A stretch of 64,000 bases of DNA, from the IMG/VR virus record IMGVR_UViG_3300048121_000993, positions 22,369-86,368 of that record; one strand, 5' to 3'. Each line of letters starts with the position of its first letter. Positions within the stretch are counted from its first letter, which is position 1. This document shows, piece by piece, positions 8,616 to 16,422 of the stretch. Both the position numbers and the translations under genes were made by a program. A model generated the notes under the pieces. It saw nothing but the letters and a program-made list of their open reading frames with translations, was not told the DNA's origin and made no database searches. This DNA is from a virus.

Positions 8616-9743
8616 ATGACAATTTTAAACACAAAAAATGAAAAATACCACACTGAATGTAATGCATTTCTAGATGGCCAATTAGGCTTTCAACGATATG
8701 ATACTGTGAAATACAAACAGTTTGATAAACTAACTGATAAACAGTTGGGATTCTTTTGGCGTCCTGAAGAAGTGGATGTTAGTAAAGATTCACAGGATTT
8801 TAAAAATCTCACAGAGCATGAACAACATATCTTTACAAGTAATCTCAAAAGACAAATCCTACTAGACAGTGTACAGGGCAGAGCACCAGTAGAAGCATTT
8901 GGACCTATTGTAAGTTTACCAGAACTAGAAAACTGGATTATGACTTGGACATTTAGTGAAACAATTCACTCACGCAGTTATACACATATTATTCGTAACA
9001 TTTATTCTAATCCTACTGTAGTATTTGACGAGCTAATGGACAGTAAAGAAATTACAGACTGTGGTGATGATATTTCAAAATACTATGATGAGCTTATTGA
9101 ATTATCACAATACTACCAATTGTTAGGTGTAGGTAAACACAAAGTAAACGGTAAAACAGTTGAAGTAGATGAATATGAATTAAAGAAAAAGATTTGGTTA
9201 ACAATGAATAGTGTTAACATTTTAGAAGGAATTCGTTTCTATGTAAGTTTCGCATGCTCCTGGGCATTTGCAGAACTTAAAAAGATGGAAGGCAATGCTA
9301 AGATTATTAAGTTTATTGCCCGTGACGAAAACGTACACTTAGCAAGTACACAGTACTTGTTATCAAAAGTGTTAACAAAAGAAGACCCAGACTTCCTAAA
9401 GATTGCAGAAGAATGTAAAGATGAAGTAACACAAATGTTCGTTGATGCAGTTGAACAAGAAAAAGAATGGGCAAACTATTTGTTTAAGGATGGATCAATG
9501 ATTGGTCTTAATGCACAGTTGTTGAGCGATTACATTGAATGGATTTGTTGTAAGCGTATGATAGGACTTGGCATGAAGTGTCCTTATACAACTTCACAAG
9601 CAAACCCACTACCATGGACACAAAAATGGATTAGTGGAGCAGAAGTGCAAGTAGCACCACAAGAGACAGAGATTAGTTCTTATATTATTGGCGGTGTGAA
9701 AAAAGATGTAAGTGAAGATACATTTTCAGGGATGAGTTTATGA
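8616..9743 (+). CDS. nrdB: Ribonucleotide reductase class I, beta subunit
   Basis: 375 residues. NrdB holds the diiron-tyrosyl radical cofactor. Visible ligands and radical site: WTFSETIHSRSYTHIIRNIY (Glu, His and the radical Tyr) and FIARDENVHLAST (Glu-x-x-His). The C-terminal tail is available for NrdA binding. Start chosen at 8616 because AAGGA at 8602-8606 is nine bases upstream. Ends in an ATGA overlap with glutaredoxin. Tyr is present, so this is a conventional radical-Tyr subunit, not a Mn/Fe Phe variant. Confidence 0.96.
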   Translation: MTILNTKNEKYHTECNAFLDGQLGFQRYDTVKYKQFDKLTDKQLGFFWRPEEVDVSKDSQDFKNLTEHEQHIFTSNLKRQILLDSVQGRAPVEAFGPIVSLPELENWIMTWTFSETIHSRSYTHIIRNIYSNPTVVFDELMDSKEITDCGDDISKYYDELIELSQYYQLLGVGKHKVNGKTVEVDEYELKKKIWLTMNSVNILEGIRFYVSFACSWAFAELKKMEGNAKIIKFIARDENVHLASTQYLLSKVLTKEDPDFLKIAEECKDEVTQMFVDAVEQEKEWANYLFKDGSMIGLNAQLLSDYIEWICCKRMIGLGMKCPYTTSQANPLPWTQKWISGAEVQVAPQETEISSYIIGGVKKDVSEDTFSGMSL

Positions 9744-9991
9744 TTACAATTTATGGAAAAACACAATGCGGTTATTGTGACGCCGCTAAAAGGTTATGCG
9801 AGTCTAGAGGTTTAGATTTTGAATACAAGCAGTTAGATAAAGATTTCACAAGAGAAGTTATGGTAGAAGAATTTCCAACTGCCAGAACATTCCCACAGAT
9901 TGTTGTTAGTGGCAACAAAATAGGTGGGTACGATCAACTAGTCAAGTACATTGAAGATACAAACTACAATGGCACTGGACATTCACTATAA
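9740..9991 (+). CDS. Glutaredoxin
   Basis: 83 residues with the thioredoxin fold and a CGYC redox site (Cys10, Cys13), the TFPQIVV cis-Pro segment and the GGYDQL glutathione-binding turn. It is the expected electron donor for the NrdAB enzyme directly upstream, with which it overlaps by four bases. It could also recycle the phage peroxiredoxin at 40961-41497, which is inference. Confidence 0.92.
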   Translation: MITIYGKTQCGYCDAAKRLCESRGLDFEYKQLDKDFTREVMVEEFPTARTFPQIVVSGNKIGGYDQLVKYIEDTNYNGTGHSL

Positions 9992-10001
9992 AGGATAATA
10001 T

Positions 10002-10301
10002 ATGTTAATAGAAGCACAATACAAAGTAGGTGATGTAATAAGTATCAAACTTTCTTCAGGTGAAGAAATGATTGCACGTTTTGAAGATGAAAACGATGAT
10101 GTAGTTACAGTTGTTAAACCTTACATTTTAATTGCAGCACAGAACGGAATGGCATTAGCGCCATATATGTTTACAATTGCACCGGATACTAAAGTAAAAT
10201 TAAAGATAAATAATGTTATATGCGTAGTTAAGTCAGCAAAAGATGCCAGCGATATGTATATTAAACAAAGTACAGGAATAGCTCTTGCCACAAGTTCATA
10301 G
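10002..10301 (+). CDS. Small Sm/SH3-like beta-barrel protein (99 aa)
   Basis: The N-terminal half reads like an Sm-like or SH3-like barrel (YKVGDVISIKLSSGEEMIARFEDENDDVVTVVKPYIL). Homologues are typical of T4-like marine phages next to tail genes, but I cannot name a function. The C-terminus overlaps the next start by 17 bases in another frame. Confidence 0.7.
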   Translation: MLIEAQYKVGDVISIKLSSGEEMIARFEDENDDVVTVVKPYILIAAQNGMALAPYMFTIAPDTKVKLKINNVICVVKSAKDASDMYIKQSTGIALATSS

Positions 10302-10575
10302 AAATGGAGATTCACGTAGTTGCGGTGCAAGTACAACTGCATCAAACAACTCTAACGTGTTTGTAAACAACCAACCAATCAGTGTTAGCGGTGATCCAAA
10401 TACGCATGGCGGTGGCAACTTAAATGCATCCAACAATAAAGTCAAGGTTGGTGGAATCCTAGTTGTCCTTAACGGCAACGGTGCTGAACCAGATTCATTA
10501 TGTCCATTACCGGGCGGAGCTCATTGCGGTCCTTCTGCAACTAGTGGTAGTCCAGATGTGGAAATAGGGGCATAG
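10285..10575 (+). CDS. PAAR-motif spike-tip protein
   Basis: 96 residues. It begins MPQVHRNGDSRSCG and continues with NVFVNNQPISVSGDP, a Gly-rich GGG turn, then KVKVGGILVVLNGN: the beta-strand and Cys/His pattern of PAAR proteins, which cap the tail spike and help pierce the outer membrane. The start is TTG, supported by AGGAA six bases upstream and by the conserved N-terminus. Family members are usually 90-100 residues, so the length is right. Located with the structural gene that follows. Confidence 0.85.
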   Translation: MPQVHRNGDSRSCGASTTASNNSNVFVNNQPISVSGDPNTHGGGNLNASNNKVKVGGILVVLNGNGAEPDSLCPLPGGAHCGPSATSGSPDVEIGA

Positions 10576-10576
10576 C

Positions 10577-11863
10577 ATGAGCGACTTCCTAGAGCCAATA
10601 AAAGATGCAAGTGATTATCTTAACTCAACTAAAATAGATATACCTACAGGTAAGTTTGATGTAGACCCAGAATCAGGCACTGTAACCCCTCAAACACAAG
10701 CGTACAGCTTGAAAGAAATCATTTGTAGCCTATTAGCAGGAAATGGTATAAAACTACCTAATTTACAAGTATGTTTAAAAATTAACATAGGTAGACTAAT
10801 ACCCGAAATACCCGCAGGCTTAGAAGATTTACAAGATGCGTTAAGTGGTGCCGAAAAAGCACTAGATGATTTTACTGCACATACAAATATTGACAATGCA
10901 TTAGGTAGACTAAATGCAGCAATGTCAGAATTTGCCGCAATTGCTAATATGATTAACTTTTGTGGAACACCAGTAGTACCAAAAGCTATACCAAATGTAT
11001 TAAAAGATGCAATGGGAAGTTTCACAGGCGCAGGTAAAAGTATATTAGATACACTAGGCACTATGGCGGATAGTGATATAGGTGGATGTATAGGAGCAGA
11101 TGGAAAATTTACTCCAGATTTATTTACAGGCGGATTGTTACAACAATTAGGTGCTAATATCAATAACCTACTTGGAATGCCAGCTTCAGTAAAAGCACAA
11201 ATCATTGGTGATTTAAATAAATTTAAATCAGACATAGAAAACCTTATAACATTTGAAAATAACTTTAAAGGAACTAGCTCAACAGGCGGCAGCTTATTTG
11301 CACCAACTGATAGAATAAACACTGGAGTAGGAGTTGCGATTCCAGAAGATTTAACACTAGCAAAGAGTCAACAATATGCAAGTAATTTACAAGCATTGTT
11401 TAATAGTTTAAAAGGTTATCCAGTTGACGATCAAGGAAACAATATTTTTTATTACTTACTTGAACCAGAATTATTAGCAAAGTTAGAAAATGACGGAGAT
11501 CCTAGCATACAGTTAGTAGGACGAGAACCAGTTTATGATCATTGTGGTAGAGTAATTGATTGGACTGCATCAACATTACAAGCAGTACAACAGAAAAGTA
11601 TAGGTGCCGCAGCACAAAATACTACACAACCTGGCATAACTGGATTAGCAGAAAGTGGAATAGTAATTACATCACCGCCAGCAACTACAACAAACTTAAA
11701 CACATCTACTTCCATAATGAAAACAGTACCTAGCAGTTCAATAGGCAAAAGCGGCGATAAAAAAGGTGACATTGCAACAGATAATAACTATATATACATA
11801 GCTAACGCAGATTTTGATGGATCTACCGCTATTTGGCTTAGAGCTTCGTTATCTTCTTGGTAA
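10577..11863 (+). CDS. Probable baseplate/tail structural protein (428 aa)
   Basis: Follows the PAAR gene by one base. The protein has helical Ala-rich stretches (about 90-150) and Gly/Asn/Thr-rich segments, with a Ser/Thr-rich linker near 365-395 and a beta-rich end (NNYIYIANADFDGSTAIWLRA), a carbohydrate-binding-like or fibre-like finish. The pairing with PAAR suggests a baseplate hub or spike-associated role. No enzymatic motif seen. Confidence 0.7.
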   Translation: MSDFLEPIKDASDYLNSTKIDIPTGKFDVDPESGTVTPQTQAYSLKEIICSLLAGNGIKLPNLQVCLKINIGRLIPEIPAGLEDLQDALSGAEKALDDFTAHTNIDNALGRLNAAMSEFAAIANMINFCGTPVVPKAIPNVLKDAMGSFTGAGKSILDTLGTMADSDIGGCIGADGKFTPDLFTGGLLQQLGANINNLLGMPASVKAQIIGDLNKFKSDIENLITFENNFKGTSSTGGSLFAPTDRINTGVGVAIPEDLTLAKSQQYASNLQALFNSLKGYPVDDQGNNIFYYLLEPELLAKLENDGDPSIQLVGREPVYDHCGRVIDWTASTLQAVQQKSIGAAAQNTTQPGITGLAESGIVITSPPATTTNLNTSTSIMKTVPSSSIGKSGDKKGDIATDNNYIYIANADFDGSTAIWLRASLSSW

Positions 11864-11977
11864 ATCACAAAAAACAAGACATTTCGGTTGACAAAACCTT
11901 ATCTTACTAGTATAGTAGTACTTAATAAGCATAAAATCTTATTATAAAACAATTAAACATATTAACATGGTAAAAAA
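11864..11977. other. Intergenic promoter region
   Basis: This 114-base gap carries the promoter at 11888-11916 and an AT-rich leader. I see no terminator with a T-run after the structural gene. Confidence 0.5.
11888..11916 (+). promoter_or_regulatory. Sigma70-like promoter
   Basis: TTGACA at 11888-11893, 17-base spacer, TATAGT at 11911-11916. Upstream and spacer bases partly resemble the repeated promoter cassette found at 24418, 25128, 26892, 27138 and 52043, but without its perfect dyad. Confidence 0.65.
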
Positions 11978-12259
11978 ATGAGAGCAACAGAATACAAGGA
12001 TGGAATAAAACGCATCAAAGCTAAGATTGAAGTTCCTATGAGTGAACTTGATGTAGGCAATTATATACTAAGTGCTCTTACAAGCAACGCAGTTAATTTG
12101 ACACAGATACAAAGACTTAATAAGCGTGAATTATTACAATTAGCGAAAAATGAAGTCAAAGAAAAAGGTATTAAATCTATTTCATTAGAATCTGTAGACA
12201 ACGACACTAATGTTATTGTAAGAAACTATATAAAGCAAATGTTTCCAGAACTACAATAA
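11978..12259 (+). CDS. Hypothetical small protein (93 aa)
   Basis: First gene after a sigma70-like promoter. It is charged and helical, with no membrane segment. Its TAA overlaps the next ATG (TAATG). The N-terminal ..KAKIEVPMSELDVGNYILSALTS pattern occurs in small conserved T4-like phage proteins, but the function is unknown. Confidence 0.7.
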   Translation: MRATEYKDGIKRIKAKIEVPMSELDVGNYILSALTSNAVNLTQIQRLNKRELLQLAKNEVKEKGIKSISLESVDNDTNVIVRNYIKQMFPELQ

Positions 12260-12423
12260 TGGGATACGATTATTACGATAAAGATGCAGTCTTTAATTCG
12301 TATATAAAAGATCTGGCTTTAGAGGAAACTTTAGAGTTTGACCCTCCAATCAAAGAAGGGACACTAGGACACGATATTTTTGATAAAGTAGTGCAATTAC
12401 ATGAGCAAGTTACTGAGTCATAA
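12259..12423 (+). CDS. Very small acidic protein (54 aa)
   Basis: ATG at 12259 overlaps the previous stop (TAATG) and the frame stays open for 54 codons. The start MGYDYYDKDAVF is Tyr/Asp-rich and the whole protein is acidic. Gene coupling and position before the tRNA gene support it; there is no recognised family. Confidence 0.6.
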   Translation: MGYDYYDKDAVFNSYIKDLALEETLEFDPPIKEGTLGHDIFDKVVQLHEQVTES

Positions 12424-12426
12424 ATA
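12419..12426 (+). promoter_or_regulatory. T4-late-like box CATAAATA before tRNA-Thr
   Basis: CATAAATA overlaps the stop of the small gene and lies about 19 bases before tRNA-Thr. Same motif as elsewhere in the window. Confidence 0.4.
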
Positions 12427-12444
12427 AAAGGGTAATAAAATTAT

Positions 12445-12517
12445 GCCGGTATAGCTCAGTTGGTAGAGCAACTGATTTGTAATCAGTAGGTCGAGTGTTC
12501 GAATCATTCTACCGGCA
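12445..12517 (+). tRNA. tRNA-Thr (anticodon TGT)
   Basis: Cloverleaf with a seven-pair acceptor stem (GCCGGTA/TACCGGC), anticodon loop TTTGTAA giving TGT, GTTCGAAT T-loop region, and an encoded CCA at 12518-12520. Confidence 0.95.
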
Positions 12518-12625
12518 CCATATAAAAAGAGAATATAAAATACGAGAGAGAGGCACAGGACGCCCAACTGTAACAAGTTGTAATCGGAAATACAAATAGA
12601 CAGAATAAAAAAGAAAGATATATAA

Positions 12626-12841
12626 ATGAAACTTAGAAATGAGATGTTAAAAACAGCTATACAACACGCAGACGGTGAAATTCAATTACATAAAATGAAT
12701 GTTGAAGTATATTTAACCAATCCTGCAGGTATAGGCGAACACAGTGATGTAATGGAAGCTATTCAAGTTGAACTTGATAAGATGTCTACTGCACACGATC
12801 GCAAAGAAATGCTGACTAAGTATTTTAAATTGGGGGATTAG
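12626..12841 (+). CDS. Small conserved phage protein overlapping tRNA-Ala (71 aa)
   Basis: A helical, charged protein of a type seen in T4-like marine phages; function unknown. Its last codons and TAG stop lie inside the 5' end of tRNA-Ala: the stop is formed by bases 8-10 of the tRNA, a ten-base overlap. The start at 12626 follows an AAGAAAGATATATAA leader with only a weak ribosome-binding site. Confidence 0.7.
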   Translation: MKLRNEMLKTAIQHADGEIQLHKMNVEVYLTNPAGIGEHSDVMEAIQVELDKMSTAHDRKEMLTKYFKLGD

Positions 12842-12904
12842 CTCAGCTGGGAGAGCGTCTGGTTTGCATCCAGAAGGTCAGCAGTTCGATCCTGCTATCC
12901 TCCA
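12832..12904 (+). tRNA. tRNA-Ala (anticodon TGC)
   Basis: Acceptor GGGGGAT pairs with ATCCTCC (one G-T pair), anticodon loop TTTGCAT gives TGC, and CCA is encoded at 12905-12907. The 5' end overlaps the preceding coding sequence. Confidence 0.95.
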
Positions 12905-12914
12905 CCAAAAACAC

Positions 12915-12942
12915 AAAAGAGAGCCAATGGCTCTCTTTTTTT
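12915..12942 (+). terminator. Rho-independent terminator
   Basis: Stem AGAGAGCC/GGCTCTCT with a three-base loop, extended by A-T pairs and followed by a T-run, eight bases after tRNA-Ala. Confidence 0.9.
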
Positions 12943-12956
12943 GACTAAATAATTGT

Positions 12957-13499
12957 ATGCGTATAGGACTTACACAACGAGTATTTGAACACAACAATCA
13001 ATCATATGATGCAACAGATCAAGATTGGTACACATATTTTGATGACCATGAGATTATACCCATACCAAATCATCCACAAAACTTTGTAAGTTTAGCAGAC
13101 AGTTTAGACTTGTTAGTTATTACCGGCGGCAATGCTCCAAGTGAGCGTGTTAAAACAGAACTACAACTAGTTCGTGCTATGATGGATAATGCTAAACCTA
13201 TATTAGGAGTTTGCCATGGAGCATTTTTCTTAACTGAACTGTTTGGCGGCAAAGTTGTTGAATGCAGTGGACATCATAATACTGTACATAATGTTACAAT
13301 GGATAATGCTACAGTACAGGTAAACAGTTTCCACAATTTACAGATAAAAAATCCACCAGAGGTTGCTAAAGTCTTAGCAGTAGACGAAGATGGGTTTTGC
13401 GAAAGTTGGACACATGGTACTATTGGTGCAGTTGTTTGGCATCCTGAACGTGGAAATATATCAATACCAAACGATATAAAACTATTGTTAAATTTATAA
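12957..13499 (+). CDS. Class I glutamine amidotransferase-like (peptidase C26) protein, active-type
   Basis: 180 residues with the GATase fold: TGGNAPSE turn, nucleophile elbow GVCHGAF (Cys86), and WHPER (His162, Glu164), so the catalytic triad is complete. Relatives include gamma-glutamyl hydrolases and amidotransferase subunits of sugar or nucleotide pathways. A paralogue at 35712-36281 has Ser in place of the Cys. The substrate is unknown. The gene stands alone after a terminator. Confidence 0.85.
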   Translation: MRIGLTQRVFEHNNQSYDATDQDWYTYFDDHEIIPIPNHPQNFVSLADSLDLLVITGGNAPSERVKTELQLVRAMMDNAKPILGVCHGAFFLTELFGGKVVECSGHHNTVHNVTMDNATVQVNSFHNLQIKNPPEVAKVLAVDEDGFCESWTHGTIGAVVWHPERGNISIPNDIKLLLNL

Positions 13500-13507
13500 T
13501 AACATAA

Positions 13508-13515
13508 GATAAATA
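13508..13515 (+). promoter_or_regulatory. T4-late-like box GATAAATA
   Basis: GATAAATA lies upstream of the hairpin-rich leader of the ferritin-like gene; no TTGACA/TATAAT pair is seen there. Confidence 0.45.
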
Positions 13516-13520
13516 ATTAT

Positions 13521-13655
13521 GTAGCAAAGAGCTTTGCTACTCATCGACTGATTCACATGTGTATAACAGAGCTGTTATATAATCTAAGGTGTGACTCATT
13601 TATTCCCTTTATATAAAAAGAATAAATGTTTTATTCATGGTTCACACAAGTGAAC
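13521..13655 (+). promoter_or_regulatory. Hairpin-rich leader of the ferritin-like gene
   Basis: Three strong stems in the 5' untranslated region: GTAGCAAAG/CTTTGCTAC (13521-13540), TATAACAG/CTGTTATA (13562-13579), and GTTCAC-ACAA-GTGAAC (13640-13655). The first two have the same AG centre. No T-run follows, so they are not simple terminators. They may stabilise the message or be protein- or RNA-binding sites. Confidence 0.6.
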
Positions 13656-13684
13656 TTACATTAAGTCAAATGGAGAATATTACA

Positions 13685-14386
13685 ATGACTACAGCAACAC
13701 AATTCGTAGAACAACTACGTAAAGATAACGAAGCACTTTTCGAAGCTTCTAAAATGAACGTGAAAGCGTATTTCGAAAGCAAAGACAATTCAATGGAAGC
13801 TCTAGTAGAGCACTTCACAGGTAGAATGGTTAACGAGAGAATGAACATGGTTGAAATCTCACGTCAAGTAGCTAACATGCCTGCTGATGCAGACCCAATT
13901 GAATTACAAAACCTATCTAAGCAAGCGATGGACGAAGCAATCCACTTCCGTATGGTAAAAGAATGCATCGAAAAAATCACTGGTGAAGAATTAGACGTAG
14001 CGAAAGCTATGGCTGATGAAGCAGCTAAGCCAACGGCAAAAGGTGCAGATTTACTAGAAGCTTATGAGGCATCTTCTGATGCGGCAGCACTTGCAGTTTA
14101 CCAAATGGTAGCTGAAGGTCGTGCAGCAGCAGTATGGTCACAAATGGCTGAATCAATTGAAGATTCATTCATTGCTAAGTCTTATGCCAAAATTGCAAAA
14201 GACGAAGGTTTTCACTCAACTATCGGTGAAATGAAACTAGAATCAATCGCAACAACACCAGAAGTTCAAGCACACGTGCTTAACATCGTTGACGGTATGC
14301 GTAAAGACTTGTTTGATGTATCTTGTGCAAACACAACTACAGCAGCAGGTTCTAAAGAACTAGTAGCAGAAGCTTACGGTTGGTAA
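13685..14386 (+). CDS. Ferritin-like diiron protein
   Basis: 233 residues with the four-helix diiron pattern: Glu in NERMNMVEIS, Glu-x-x-His in MDEAIHFRM, Glu in MVAEGRA or AESIEDSF, and Glu-x-x-His in KDEGFHSTIG. Start chosen at 13685 because GGAG sits nine bases upstream; an upstream ATG at 13637 lacks this. Codons look more C-ending (TTC, ATC, AAC, CGT) than in neighbours, which suggests high expression. Flanked by its own leader and terminator, so it is monocistronic. It could be an oxidase, an iron store or a virion-abundant protein; the activity is not known. Confidence 0.75.
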   Translation: MTTATQFVEQLRKDNEALFEASKMNVKAYFESKDNSMEALVEHFTGRMVNERMNMVEISRQVANMPADADPIELQNLSKQAMDEAIHFRMVKECIEKITGEELDVAKAMADEAAKPTAKGADLLEAYEASSDAAALAVYQMVAEGRAAAVWSQMAESIEDSFIAKSYAKIAKDEGFHSTIGEMKLESIATTPEVQAHVLNIVDGMRKDLFDVSCANTTTAAGSKELVAEAYGW

Positions 14387-14407
14387 TCTTTACTAAACAG
14401 TAGTATT

Positions 14408-14443
14408 AACCCAGTATACTTAATTGTGTACTGGGTTTTTTTA
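14408..14443 (+). terminator. Rho-independent terminator
   Basis: Stem AACCCAGTA/TACTGGGTT followed by a run of seven T, directly after the ferritin-like gene. Confidence 0.92.
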
Positions 14444-14455
14444 CGATCAATGCTA

Positions 14456-14484
14456 TTGACTTATGGCTAAATATGTTGTATAAT
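14456..14484 (+). promoter_or_regulatory. Sigma70-like promoter
   Basis: TTGACT at 14456-14461, 17-base spacer, TATAAT at 14479-14484, then a short leader with CAGGGG before the ATG at 14508. Confidence 0.75.
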
Positions 14485-14507
14485 ATATATTAATCAGGGG
14501 ATAATTC

Positions 14508-15380
14508 ATGGACATATCCATTTATCAAAATAATACAGGAAGTGCACCAGCAATACATTGGTGGCTTTCGCAAGAAATTAACATAGGACCACAACTGTAT
14601 GATTTCAATACAGGCTATGGTCGTCCTACTGGACATCATGTAGGTGCTATTGTTATTGAAAACGAAGAAGCAGAACATAGTAAATTACATACGGAATCAC
14701 TAGCAATATTAGACAAATCGTTGCCAGGAATTGTTGATGTAATGTCGCCATTTAAACATGTTAAAGATCAATTTGATTTTTTTCTTTGGAGCAATTACAC
14801 GAACAATTTATCAAATCCAGACAATATCATTAAAGCAGATAAAACAATACTTGTAGATAATAGTTTAGAAGAACAATTATTTTTCTATATAAGTCAGTAT
14901 GCATTTGTTCGTTTGGAATTTTTAGATGATGTAGAACAACAAACGCAATCATGGGCAAACGAACATAACACTTCGGATTGGAAAGAAGTATGGTATGGAA
15001 AATATCATGATGAGTTTTTACAAGCGTTTAAAGATAAAAAATTAAAGTATATGTGGCAACTTAATTTTGCACACCACGATTTACTGGATCAGTTATCAAA
15101 AGGCAAAGAAGATATTAAACTAGTAGACGCAGATGACCACGATAGATTGTTTGAAGTTAAAAAACAAGAAGAAGACTTTTCAGATACATTATTTGCATAT
15201 GCTAATTCAGAAGCCGATTATATGGTAGTAGGCGATGATTGGTTTGAAGATTATGAAAGTATATTAGATTATACAGGAATAATGCAATCATTCAGATTAA
15301 AAAAATATGTAATTGATTATACTAGGTTATATCAACGTAGAAAAAAATTATATACAGATAAGTTTTCAAAGTATCTATAA
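14508..15380 (+). CDS. Family A paralogue 1, function unknown (290 aa)
   Basis: First gene of a long accessory transcript behind a consensus-like promoter. It shares with the gene at 16423-17349 the start pattern IYQ....APAIHWWL.Q and the central block WKE.WY..YH......F....L.YMWQLNFAH.DL. These conserved Trp, His and Asp residues suggest a soluble enzyme or binding protein, but I recognise no characterised family. The last codon overlaps the next gene by one base. Confidence 0.75.
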   Translation: MDISIYQNNTGSAPAIHWWLSQEINIGPQLYDFNTGYGRPTGHHVGAIVIENEEAEHSKLHTESLAILDKSLPGIVDVMSPFKHVKDQFDFFLWSNYTNNLSNPDNIIKADKTILVDNSLEEQLFFYISQYAFVRLEFLDDVEQQTQSWANEHNTSDWKEVWYGKYHDEFLQAFKDKKLKYMWQLNFAHHDLLDQLSKGKEDIKLVDADDHDRLFEVKKQEEDFSDTLFAYANSEADYMVVGDDWFEDYESILDYTGIMQSFRLKKYVIDYTRLYQRRKKLYTDKFSKYL

Positions 15381-16015
15381 TGCCAAGAGTTAGACGATTT
15401 GTTGTATATGCATGTAGTTTTGGACTTAATGGTTCTATGGAACCATATGTAGAATTTAATAATCAGGATTTTTGTTGGCCACATGCAGTAGCAGAACATT
15501 ATAAATTGCATCTTAGTAATAGAAGTAGACCTGGAACAAATATAGATATGCAATTTCAAGATATATTAAATGATGTTCAAAAAAGTAATATTAGACCAGA
15601 TGATGTTGTATTGGTACAGTGGACACATGTTGACAGATATTTTAGTGAAAAAAGTGGAACATTATTTCCTACTTCAAAAGGCAAACATGTAGAATGGTTG
15701 TTTACAGATATTTACAATGAACAATTTGCGACTAATAAATTAATAAGTTATATGACAGCATTAGATGCCTTGGGAATTAATGTTTGTTACAGTTTTGCTG
15801 ATGGATATAAGCAAATTAAAGATAATATGAATTCTAGTCTACACAAAACATTTAAAAGTTTTAAATATGTTGGTTTCAATGACATTGGTTTATTTTGGCA
15901 TATCAGTGCAGATAAAACAGGTGATGTACTTACACATGATTGTTGTCATCCCAATGACAAAGGCCATAAATTTATAGCAGATAGATATATAAAAAGCATT
16001 AAGCCGTATGTATAA
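15380..16015 (+). CDS. SGNH-hydrolase-like protein (211 aa)
   Basis: Block I is YACSFGLNGS (a Ser after Cys), RPGTN fits block II, and the C-terminal DCCHPNDKGHKFIADRY supplies Asp-x-x-His in the normal block V place. Such enzymes hydrolyse esters on lipids or glycans. It lies between the two family A paralogues and overlaps the SET gene by eight bases, so these genes are probably co-translated. Confidence 0.65.
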   Translation: MPRVRRFVVYACSFGLNGSMEPYVEFNNQDFCWPHAVAEHYKLHLSNRSRPGTNIDMQFQDILNDVQKSNIRPDDVVLVQWTHVDRYFSEKSGTLFPTSKGKHVEWLFTDIYNEQFATNKLISYMTALDALGINVCYSFADGYKQIKDNMNSSLHKTFKSFKYVGFNDIGLFWHISADKTGDVLTHDCCHPNDKGHKFIADRYIKSIKPYV

Positions 16016-16301
16016 ACCACTTCCTGCTTTCTTAACAATCAAAAAATCACCTATTCATAAACTAGGACTGTTTGCTTTGGAAGATATCAGCAAAGGAACA
16101 AATCTAGGAAGATCGCATTTTGTAGTACAAGATGAATTTGTTCGTATGCCCTTGGGCGGATTTGTAAATCATTCAGATAACCCTAATGTTAGAATAACAA
16201 GAGAAAAAGGTACAAGATTTTTTCAGTTACTTGTAATTAATGATATTAAATCAGGCGAAGAGTTAGTTGCAAAATATCTTAATAAAGATGGAAATTATTA
16301 A
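16008..16301 (+). CDS. Minimal SET-domain protein
   Basis: 97 residues. Three SET hallmarks appear in order: S..HKLGLFALEDISKGTNL, GGFVNHSDNPNVRI (the NHS..PN AdoMet-binding motif) and IKSGEELVAKYL (catalytic Tyr region). SET enzymes methylate protein lysines; viral forms can be as short as about 119 residues, and this one is shorter because the middle insert is reduced. The target is unknown and could be a ribosomal or phage protein. Overlaps the SGNH gene in ATG..TAA fashion. Confidence 0.75.
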   Translation: MYKPLPAFLTIKKSPIHKLGLFALEDISKGTNLGRSHFVVQDEFVRMPLGGFVNHSDNPNVRITREKGTRFFQLLVINDIKSGEELVAKYLNKDGNY

Positions 16302-16304
16302 CAA

Positions 16305-16312
16305 GATAAATA
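16305..16312 (+). promoter_or_regulatory. T4-late-like box GATAAATA before tRNA-Asn
   Basis: GATAAATA sits just after the SET gene stop and 18 bases before tRNA-Asn. Confidence 0.4.
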
Positions 16313-16329
16313 AAGTATATACATAATAA

Positions 16330-16402
16330 TCCTCAGTAGCTCAGTTGGTAGAGCAACGGACTGTTAATCCGTTTGTCGTTGGTTCGAGCCCAGCCTGGGG
16401 AG
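16330..16402 (+). tRNA. tRNA-Asn (anticodon GTT)
   Basis: Acceptor TCCTCAG pairs with CTGGGGA, anticodon loop CTGTTAA gives GTT, discriminator G as expected for Asn, and CCA is encoded at 16403-16405. Confidence 0.95.
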
Positions 16403-16422
16403 CCAAACTTAGAAACAAATAA

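Noticed and set aside
10690-11322. Long minus-strand frame (210 codons) in the structural gene
   Set aside because: It mirrors an AT-rich + strand gene with normal composition, has no ribosome-binding site and no recognisable motif. The similar frame at 30967-31482 is rejected for the same reason.
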